Positions 1 to 5,589 of a DNA stretch of 6,237 nt are shown piece by piece. A program made the translations under genes and the position numbers. Every line of letters starts with the position of its first letter. The first letter of the stretch is position 1. The DNA comes from CAMCXT01 sp046302715 (GTDB lineage Bacteria; Bacteroidota; Bacteroidia; M30B66). The stretch is from assembly GCA_046302715.1 (NCBI GenBank), contig JBKCHQ010000129.1, positions 1-6,237 on the forward strand. The letters run 5' to 3'. A model generated the notes under the pieces. It did not search any database, had not been told where the DNA came from, and saw nothing but the letters and a program-made list of their open reading frames with translations.

Positions 1-567
1 TTTATGTCGCTTTTAGCCAATATTTTTCGCTTGGGTGGCATCCGAAAATTGCGCGACGAAGAAAGCGCTACCAATCGTGGTGCCTTGGCTTTAATGATGC
101 TTATTTTTCTGCTCGTTTTTCCCGTTTTCCTTTACCAAACAGTGAGCTATTTTGAGGTAGAACCTGATTTTTTTACCGCAATACCGCTTTATTTCAGACT
201 CTTAATACTTACCTCTTTGTTGCTTTTAGGCAAATTACTGGCGGTTCAGGTTTTGGGCTATCTTTTTAATTGTCAAGACGAAACCATGGACTATCGCAAT
301 GGCATTTTGCTCATGAACGGGCTCGCTGTTTTTGTTTTAATACCCATTAGTTTGGTGCTAAAAATCGCCGATGCCGATTTTGTAAAGCTGGGGATTTATC
401 TGGGAGGCTTGTTTTTTCTGATATTTTATTGTTTCAGTATTCTAATTGGACTGCGTTCGGGTTGGCGCAGCGCACATGTGTCGAAGTTTCACTTGTTTTT
501 GTATTTTTGCACTTTGGAAATTTTACCCGTTTTCTTGATTGCGAAATCCATGAAAACCATTATTTAA
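1..567 (+). CDS. DUF4271 domain integral membrane protein, probably 5'-truncated by the window edge
   Basis: This is a membrane protein of the DUF4271 family, which is restricted to Bacteroidota and has no established function. The first ATG is at base 4, giving 187 residues, but the frame is still open at base 1. Family members usually have further N-terminal sequence with another membrane segment, so this ATG is probably internal. Counting from base 4, hydrophobic segments lie at about residues 27-50, 58-88, 100-122, 125-150 and 162-183. The charged stretch RKLRDEESATNRG (about 14-26) precedes the first of them. The C-terminal segment FHLFLYFCTLEILPVFLIAK matches the family's typical ending (F/Y-x-LE-I/L-LP) and is the main basis for the call. 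It ends 11 nt before hemD, an association I recall as common in this phylum. A function cannot be given; the linkage suggests shared transcription, not necessarily a heme role. Confidence 0.82.
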   Translation, partial: FMSLLANIFRLGGIRKLRDEESATNRGALALMMLIFLLVFPVFLYQTVSYFEVEPDFFTAIPLYFRLLILTSLLLLGKLLAVQVLGYLFNCQDETMDYRNGILLMNGLAVFVLIPISLVLKIADADFVKLGIYLGGLFFLIFYCFSILIGLRSGWRSAHVSKFHLFLYFCTLEILPVFLIAKSMKTII

Positions 568-571
568 AGGA
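566..571 (+). promoter_or_regulatory. Possible Shine-Dalgarno sequence for hemD
   Basis: AAAGGA lies 7 nt upstream of the ATG at 579 and overlaps the stop codon of the DUF4271 gene. It supports choosing that ATG over the far-upstream ATG at 429. Bacteroidota often initiate without a strong Shine-Dalgarno, so this is supporting evidence only; the other starts in this window show nothing comparable. Confidence 0.35.
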
Positions 572-578
572 TAGACTC

Positions 579-1385
579 ATGAGTTCTGATAAGAATCTGA
601 AAGCTGCTGAATCATTGACTTCCGGGTCGAGAGAGCAGCGCGTAAAAACGATTCTCGTGACGCAACCCAAACCCGAAACCGATAAATCGCCGTATTTTGA
701 TTTGGCCAAAAAAATGAACGTGAAAATCGATTTCAGGTCATTCATTCACGTTGAAGGCATTTCGGCAAAAGAGTTCAGAAAAGAGAAAATCAATATCCTC
801 GAACATACTGCGGTAATTCTTACCAGCAGAAATGCAGTAGACAATTTCTTCAGGCTTTGTTCCGAAATGCGTATCACTGTGCCCGAAACCATGAAATATT
901 TCTGCATCAGCGAGTCAACGGCATTCTATCTTCAGAAATATGTTCAATACCGTAAACGAAAGATTTTTTACGGCAATCAAAAGTTCATAGAGCTCATCGA
1001 CGTTATTAAAAAGAATAAAACAGAAAAGTTTCTGCTGCTTTGTTCCGACATTCATAAGGATGAAATTCCTGAAATACTCGATGAGCAAAAAATCAATTAC
1101 ACCAAAGCGGTTATTTACCGCACGGTATGCAGCGATTTAAGCGATCTTTCGGATGTTAAATACGATATGCTCGTGTTCTTTTCCCCATCGGGTATTAAAA
1201 GCTTGTACCAGAACTTTCCCGATTTTAAACAAAACAATACCCGTATTGCTGCCTTTGGCGCAACAACCGCTGCTGCAGTGCATGAAGCCGAATTAATCCT
1301 AGACATACACGCCCCGCAGCCTCAGGCACCTTCAATGACCATGGCCATTGAAAATTATTTGAAGCTCGTTAATAAAAGTCGTTAA
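579..1385 (+). CDS. hemD: Uroporphyrinogen-III synthase (HEM4 family, Bacteroidota type)
   Basis: The predicted enzyme closes linear hydroxymethylbilane into uroporphyrinogen III with inversion of ring D, a cytosolic step shared by heme and other tetrapyrrole pathways. The protein has 268 residues. Family marks are VKTILVTQPKP near residue 22 (first half-domain), ILTSRNAVDNFF at about 80-91, FFSPSGIKSLY at about 200-210 (the usual 'SPS/TSPxG' site), AAFGATTAAAV at about 224-234 (the 'iG.tTA.a' motif) and PQAPSMTMAIENYL near the end. I chose the ATG at 579: it follows AAAGGA at a good distance and leaves the upstream DUF4271 gene intact. The frame stays open back to an ATG at 429, but that would overlap DUF4271 by 139 nt and add an unrelated N-terminus. 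About 20 polar residues precede the conserved core. HEM4 enzymes diverge strongly in sequence, so the function rests on motif pattern and context; no other heme gene is in view. Its stop overlaps the rnpA start by one base. Confidence 0.88.
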   Translation: MSSDKNLKAAESLTSGSREQRVKTILVTQPKPETDKSPYFDLAKKMNVKIDFRSFIHVEGISAKEFRKEKINILEHTAVILTSRNAVDNFFRLCSEMRITVPETMKYFCISESTAFYLQKYVQYRKRKIFYGNQKFIELIDVIKKNKTEKFLLLCSDIHKDEIPEILDEQKINYTKAVIYRTVCSDLSDLSDVKYDMLVFFSPSGIKSLYQNFPDFKQNNTRIAAFGATTAAAVHEAELILDIHAPQPQAPSMTMAIENYLKLVNKSR

Positions 1386-1768
1386 TGCCTGATTTTGGCC
1401 TTTCGCGTTCCGAAATTCTTAGAGGACGCAAAGAACTTGAAAAACTTTTTTCTTCGGGAAAGCGGTTTTACGAATCTCCATTTAAGGTTATTTATCAAAT
1501 AAAGCCTATTATTCCGGGGCAAAGTATTAACCGCATAGGTGTTGCCGTACCTAAAAAAGTCGTTCGATTGGCGCACGACCGAAACCGAATAAAAAGAAAA
1601 TGCCGAGAATGCATCCGATTGCAGCGGCATATTTTAACACAAAGGCTCGAAGATCAACGCGTCTCTTTAGATTTTTTTATTATCTATACCGCATCAGATC
1701 ATCCCGATTTTAACTTCCTTAGCGATAAAATAATTCTAATTTTACAACGTTTGTTGACTCAGATATGA
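1385..1768 (+). CDS. rnpA: Ribonuclease P protein component
   Basis: This is the basic protein subunit of RNase P, which binds the catalytic RNA and helps it recognise and cleave the 5' leader of precursor tRNAs. It has 127 residues, close to the usual 110-130. The N-terminus has the typical 'L.R..e....f..G.r' pattern (LSRSEILRGRKELEKLFSSG). The signature region is INRIGVAVPKKVVRLAHDRN followed by RIKRKCREC, containing the RNR motif (residues 66-68) of the RNA-binding left-handed crossover. The C-terminal half has the expected beta strand DFFIIYTA (about 96-103) and a final helix. The start overlaps the hemD stop as TAATG, implying coupled translation, and the stop overlaps the yidD start as ATGA. 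There is no rpmH upstream; hemD takes that place, an arrangement I associate with Bacteroidota. Confidence 0.96.
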   Translation: MPDFGLSRSEILRGRKELEKLFSSGKRFYESPFKVIYQIKPIIPGQSINRIGVAVPKKVVRLAHDRNRIKRKCRECIRLQRHILTQRLEDQRVSLDFFIIYTASDHPDFNFLSDKIILILQRLLTQI

Positions 1769-1986
1769 GAAGGATTCCCTCACGAATCGTAATTGCGATA
1801 ATTAAAGGTTATCAGAAATTTATTTCTCCTGCCCTACCCCCTGCGTGCCGCTATTATCCCAGCTGTTCGCACTATGGTGTTGAGGCGGTGCAGAAGTACG
1901 GTGCGTTTAGGGGGTCCTGGTTGAGCTTGAAACGGATTTTACGTTGTGCCCCATGGGGGGGACACGGCTACGACCCGGTTCCATAA
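1765..1986 (+). CDS. yidD: Membrane protein insertion efficiency factor YidD
   Basis: YidD is a small membrane-associated protein thought to assist the insertase YidC; the mechanism is not well understood. The 73-residue length fits the family. The N-terminus can form an amphipathic helix (RIVIAIIKGYQKFISPAL), followed by the family core CRYYPSCSHYGVEAVQKYG (residues 28-46), then GAFRGSWLSLKRILRCAPW and the terminal GYDPVP. The three conserved cysteines are C28, C34 and C61. It overlaps rnpA by 4 nt (ATGA), the standard sign of translational coupling, and the rnpA-yidD pairing is itself widespread. yidC does not follow; a protease gene does, after 16 nt. A run of seven G at 1955-1961 lies in codons 64-66 near the 3' end. 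Confidence 0.96.
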   Translation: MRRIPSRIVIAIIKGYQKFISPALPPACRYYPSCSHYGVEAVQKYGAFRGSWLSLKRILRCAPWGGHGYDPVP

Positions 1987-2002
1987 TTTGCAATTTAATA
2001 AT

Positions 2003-3688
2003 ATGAAAAAAAGACACATAGCGCGAATCGTAATTCCCGTTTTTATAGCATTAACAGCATTTGTAGGGTATAGTTTTAAAGACGATTATTTCGAAATATC
2101 GAAGAACCTCGACATTTTCACCACCTTATTTCGCGAGGTAAACCTCTATTATGTGGATGAAGTAAATCCCGGTCAACTCATCAAAACGGGCATTGATGCC
2201 ATGCTCGAATCGCTCGATCCGTACACCAATTATATTCCCGAAGACGATATCGAAGATGCGCGTTTTATGACCACCGGGCAATACGGAGGAATTGGTGCTA
2301 TGATTCGCACAAAGGGAGATTATATCGTAATTTCAGAGCCGTATGAAAATTCGCCTGCTGCCAAGGCTGGACTTATGGCCGGCGATATGATTTTAGAAGT
2401 GGAAGGCAAATCGGCCAAAGGCAAATCTACCTCCGATGTGGTAAAGGTGTTAAAAGGCACTCCCGAAACACCGGTTAAAATTTTAATTCGCCGTCCGGGC
2501 GTTGAGGCACCGATTGAAAAAACAATCATACGTGAAGAGATTAAGGTTAAAAACGTGCCTTATTATGGTATGATTGACGATAAGATTGGGCTTATAAAAC
2601 TTACCGGTTTTACCGAAGATGCCGGAAGAGAGGTGCGCGATGCACTCACAAAACTCAAGGAAAATCCAAATCTAGAAGGAGTAGTTCTCGATTTAAGAGG
2701 AAATCCCGGCGGGCTTTTGCGTGAGGCAATAAACATTGTGAACGTATTTGTAGATAAAGGCATTGATATCGTTTCCACAAAAGGTAAGGTTAAAGAATGG
2801 GATAAAACATATAAGTCACTTAATAATCCAGTGGATTTAAGCATCCCCGTGGTGGTTCTGGTAAACCGCTCATCGGCTTCGGCTTCCGAAATTGTGAGTG
2901 GCTCGCTGCAGGATTTAGATCGGGCAGTAATTGTAGGTCAACGATCTTTTGGTAAAGGCTTGGTGCAAACTTCTAGGCCACTTACGTACAATACACAAAT
3001 TAAAATCACCACCTCCAAGTATTACATCCCATCGGGTAGATGCATACAGGCTAAAGATTATTCGCACCGCAACGAAGACGGCAGTGTTGGCACGGTACCC
3101 GATTCGCTTATTCGGGAGTTTAAAACACGCAATGGTCGTAAGGTGTACGATGGTGGTGGCGTAAATCCCGATGTGAGTATCGATCCCCAAGAATATGCTC
3201 CTGTTACACGTGCTGTGGCCGGCGATAATTTACTATTTGACTTTGCTACTCAATTCAGATCTAAAAACCCTCAAATTGGTGATGCTAAAACGTTTGTTGT
3301 TTCTACGGATCTTTACGATGAATTTATTGCATTTATTGGCAATCAAGAAGTTAAATACGAAACGGAGAGTGAGGAGCTCCTCAATAAATTAAAAGAAGCT
3401 GCTGAGCGCGAAAAATACTATGCTTCATTTGAGACCGAATATAACGCACTAAAAGATAAGATGCTGCGCGATAAAAAGGCAGATTTGCAAAAGGCACGTA
3501 CCGAAATTTCGGAATTACTGGCCGATGAAATCGTAAGCCGGTATTACTATCAGCGTGGCCGCATTGAAAACTCGTTTAAGCGTGATGCCGAGGTAAAACG
3601 AGCCATCGAAATCTTAAAAGACAAGAAGTTCTATGCCGATATTTTGGCAGGACGCTATGTTGAAGAAGTAAAGAAAAAGGGCAAGTAA
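2003..3688 (+). CDS. S41 family C-terminal processing peptidase (CtpA/Prc-like) with PDZ domain
   Basis: This serine protease cleaves near the C-termini of substrate proteins and is expected to act in the periplasm, anchored by its N-terminus. It has 561 residues from the ATG at 2003. Residues about 7-25 form one hydrophobic segment after a basic MKKRH start (signal anchor or signal peptide; no lipobox cysteine). A helical segment with DPYTNYIP follows, then YGGIG (94-98), which opens the PDZ domain (about 93-178; SPAAKAGLMAGDMILEVEGK is the peptide-groove region). The S41 core runs from about 190 to 392 with DLRGNPGG (230-237). The catalytic residues are Ser293 in SSASASE, Lys318 in FGKGLVQ (the usual 25-residue spacing) and Gln322. 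A charged, largely helical tail of about 170 residues (393-561) follows. A GTG at 1946 would add 19 polar residues inside yidD and bury the signal sequence, so I rejected it. Substrates cannot be inferred. It sits between yidD and an envelope enzyme, consistent with an envelope role. Confidence 0.95.
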   Translation: MKKRHIARIVIPVFIALTAFVGYSFKDDYFEISKNLDIFTTLFREVNLYYVDEVNPGQLIKTGIDAMLESLDPYTNYIPEDDIEDARFMTTGQYGGIGAMIRTKGDYIVISEPYENSPAAKAGLMAGDMILEVEGKSAKGKSTSDVVKVLKGTPETPVKILIRRPGVEAPIEKTIIREEIKVKNVPYYGMIDDKIGLIKLTGFTEDAGREVRDALTKLKENPNLEGVVLDLRGNPGGLLREAINIVNVFVDKGIDIVSTKGKVKEWDKTYKSLNNPVDLSIPVVVLVNRSSASASEIVSGSLQDLDRAVIVGQRSFGKGLVQTSRPLTYNTQIKITTSKYYIPSGRCIQAKDYSHRNEDGSVGTVPDSLIREFKTRNGRKVYDGGGVNPDVSIDPQEYAPVTRAVAGDNLLFDFATQFRSKNPQIGDAKTFVVSTDLYDEFIAFIGNQEVKYETESEELLNKLKEAAEREKYYASFETEYNALKDKMLRDKKADLQKARTEISELLADEIVSRYYYQRGRIENSFKRDAEVKRAIEILKDKKFYADILAGRYVEEVKKKGK

Positions 3689-3697
3689 TTTACGCCC
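3679..3697 (+). other. Small inverted repeat (possible hairpin) across the protease stop and the next start
   Basis: GGGC, two unpaired A, then GTA pairs with TAC and GCCC around a three-base ATT loop. The structure contains the protease stop codon (3686-3688) and ends one base before the ATG at 3699. It has no following T tract, so it is not an intrinsic terminator. It could modulate initiation of the downstream gene or mRNA ends, but seven base pairs with a bulge may also be chance. Confidence 0.3.
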
Positions 3698-3698
3698 A

Positions 3699-5579
3699 AT
3701 GAAGGCCAGCCAATCGTCGGGATTAAAACAGTTTGCCTTTATTCCGTTATGGAGCACGGCGCATCTGCTTTGGTGGATGGTGATATTTTTTCTGGGCAGG
3801 CTGTTTTTCATGATGTATCACAACGAGAAATTAAGTCAGAGCAGCGGGTTCGAAGTGCTTACCGCTTTTTTTAGCGGTGCTAGGGTAGATTTAGCGATGG
3901 CCTGTTATCTCAGCGCTCCTGCTGTATTGTTGAGTCTTTTTTTATCAAGCAGGCATCGCAAGGTCCTAATTAAACTTGCTTACCGTATCAATCAGGTTCT
4001 TCTGCTTTTGGTGGCTTTTATTTACAGTGCCGAACTTCCGCTGTATGCTGAGTGGAATCAAAAATTGAATGCCAAGGCCCTATGGTTTTTACGCCAACCT
4101 ACTGAAGTTTTTCATACCGCATCGTGGGGGCAACTTATTTTTGGACTTATTGGAGTGGCTGCATTTGTTGCCTTGGGAAGCTGGTTATATCAGCGTTTTA
4201 CAAAATGGACCATAGATTTTGAGCCCCTTTGGAAGCCTTCTACCTTGTCGTTTTTAGTGTTTGCTCCTGTTTTGGCTACAGCCGCTCGGGGAGGATGGTC
4301 GCCCATTCCCGTTCAAATATCGGATGCCTATTACAGTAAAAACATGATGCTGAACGATGCGGCTTCCAATTCGGTGTTTTATCTAATGAGCAATGTGCTT
4401 CAGCATATGGAAGCAGTAAAGCCCTACCGCTTTTTTCCATCGCAGGAGGCTCGAAATAAAATAGATGCACTTTTCAAACCACAAAAAGATACCAGCATAC
4501 TCTTCATTCAAAACACAAAGCCCAACATCTGCCTTATTGTACTCGAAGGATGGTCGGCCAATGCAGTGGGTGCTTTAGGTGGAATTAGTGGATTAACCCC
4601 TAATTTTGACCGCATTATTTCTGAAGGCCTGGCATTCGACAGTTGTTATGCCTCGGGTAATTTAAGCGATCAGGGCATGGGGGCAGTTTTTTCGGCATTT
4701 CCGGCACAACCCCGCACATCTATTGTTACCATTCCTTCCAAATATCCGGCATTGCCCAGTTTACTTACTCCCTTAAAAGAGAAAGGATACTCGAGTGCAT
4801 TTGTGTTTGGTGGACAGCTTATTTATGGAAATATAAAGTCTTATATATACCATAACAAATTTGACCAAATACAAGAGGAAGCCGATTTTCCGTCATCATG
4901 TTACCGGGGCAGACTGGGAGTTCACGACGGCGATTTGTTTGAGCGCCAGCTGCAGCAAATGGACGGCATGAAGCAGCCCTTTTTTGCAGCGAGTTTCACC
5001 CAAAGTACGCATGGCCCCTATGATATTCCGGTTAATGGGCGCATAAAAACAGGGGGCAGCTCTAACGGCTATTTCAATGGATTGCATTATGCCGACTCGG
5101 TGCTCGGCGATTTTATAAAAAAGGCATCGACGCGGCCTTGGTTTAAAAACACCTTGTTTGTTTTTGTGTCGGATCATCATCACAGTACACCACTAAATAC
5201 GGCCTACCATTCGCCCGGTTACCGAAGGATTCCTTTGGTGTTTTATGGGCCTGCTTTAAAGACTGAATATAAAAACATTAAAAACCATAGAGTTTGTTCG
5301 CAGCTCGATTTGGCAGCGACTTTATTGAACCAGTTGAGCCTCGACAGCCGTTCCTTTTCGTGGAGCAATAATCTTATGAATCCTTATTCGAAGGAGTTTG
5401 CCGCCTATACTTTCGATGAGGGCATTGGTTGGATAAAACCTGGCGAGCATCTGGTATTTCATATGGGAGGAAGTCGGCTTGAATATGTGCGTGTGGCCTC
5501 CGAAAACAGGAAGACCATTCTGCTAAAGGAAGCCAAAGCCTACTTACAGCGGGTAACCGAAGATTTTGCCGATTACTAA
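3699..5579 (+). CDS. LTA synthase family membrane sulfatase-fold enzyme (probable phosphoglycerol or related phospho-group transferase)
   Basis: This 626-residue protein has the two-part plan of LtaS/OpgB-type enzymes: five N-terminal membrane helices and an extracytoplasmic alkaline-phosphatase/sulfatase domain. Hydrophobic segments lie at about 20-40, 63-83, 97-115, 144-163 and 182-197. The catalytic domain starts near 273 with KPNICLIVLEGWSANAVGAL; Glu283 is the expected metal ligand. YASGNLSDQGMGAVFSAFPA (317-336) is the nucleophile region, with Ser323 where S. aureus LtaS has Thr300. GGQLIYGNIKSY (371-382), LGVHDGDLFERQ (406-417), THGPYDIP with His438, and VSDHHHSTP with Asp492/His493 (metal ligands) follow in family order. 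The ATG is 10 nt after the protease stop, co-directional, probably in the same operon. A Bacteroidota host is Gram-negative and not expected to make lipoteichoic acid, so the substrate is more likely a periplasmic glycan or lipid head group; that is inference. It is the last plus-strand gene. Confidence 0.9.
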   Translation: MKASQSSGLKQFAFIPLWSTAHLLWWMVIFFLGRLFFMMYHNEKLSQSSGFEVLTAFFSGARVDLAMACYLSAPAVLLSLFLSSRHRKVLIKLAYRINQVLLLLVAFIYSAELPLYAEWNQKLNAKALWFLRQPTEVFHTASWGQLIFGLIGVAAFVALGSWLYQRFTKWTIDFEPLWKPSTLSFLVFAPVLATAARGGWSPIPVQISDAYYSKNMMLNDAASNSVFYLMSNVLQHMEAVKPYRFFPSQEARNKIDALFKPQKDTSILFIQNTKPNICLIVLEGWSANAVGALGGISGLTPNFDRIISEGLAFDSCYASGNLSDQGMGAVFSAFPAQPRTSIVTIPSKYPALPSLLTPLKEKGYSSAFVFGGQLIYGNIKSYIYHNKFDQIQEEADFPSSCYRGRLGVHDGDLFERQLQQMDGMKQPFFAASFTQSTHGPYDIPVNGRIKTGGSSNGYFNGLHYADSVLGDFIKKASTRPWFKNTLFVFVSDHHHSTPLNTAYHSPGYRRIPLVFYGPALKTEYKNIKNHRVCSQLDLAATLLNQLSLDSRSFSWSNNLMNPYSKEFAAYTFDEGIGWIKPGEHLVFHMGGSRLEYVRVASENRKTILLKEAKAYLQRVTEDFADY

Positions 5580-5589
5580 AAGAGTTTTT

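Noticed and set aside
429..578. Upstream extension of hemD to the ATG at 429
   Set aside because: It lies inside the DUF4271 gene in another frame, the translated segment resembles nothing in HEM4 enzymes, and a better start with AAAGGA upstream exists at 579.
1947..1966. Inverted repeat GTGCCCC/GGGGGGGACAC as a hairpin
   Set aside because: It is imperfect, with a loop too short if the C and G runs pair fully, and the bases encode the conserved end of YidD.
1946..2002. Upstream GTG start for the S41 protease
   Set aside because: It would add 19 polar residues in front of the basic and hydrophobic signal segment and overlap yidD by 41 nt; the ATG at 2003 gives a normal exported protease N-terminus.
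1984..2002. Bacteroidota-type promoter (TAATTTG) between yidD and the protease
   Set aside because: It is one base short of the TAnnTTTG -7 consensus, and no TTTG -33 element lies at the right distance upstream.
2563..3190. Minus-strand open frames of about 90 codons inside the protease gene
   Set aside because: They are antisense to a fully conserved S41 coding sequence, have no recognisable domain and follow from its codon pattern.
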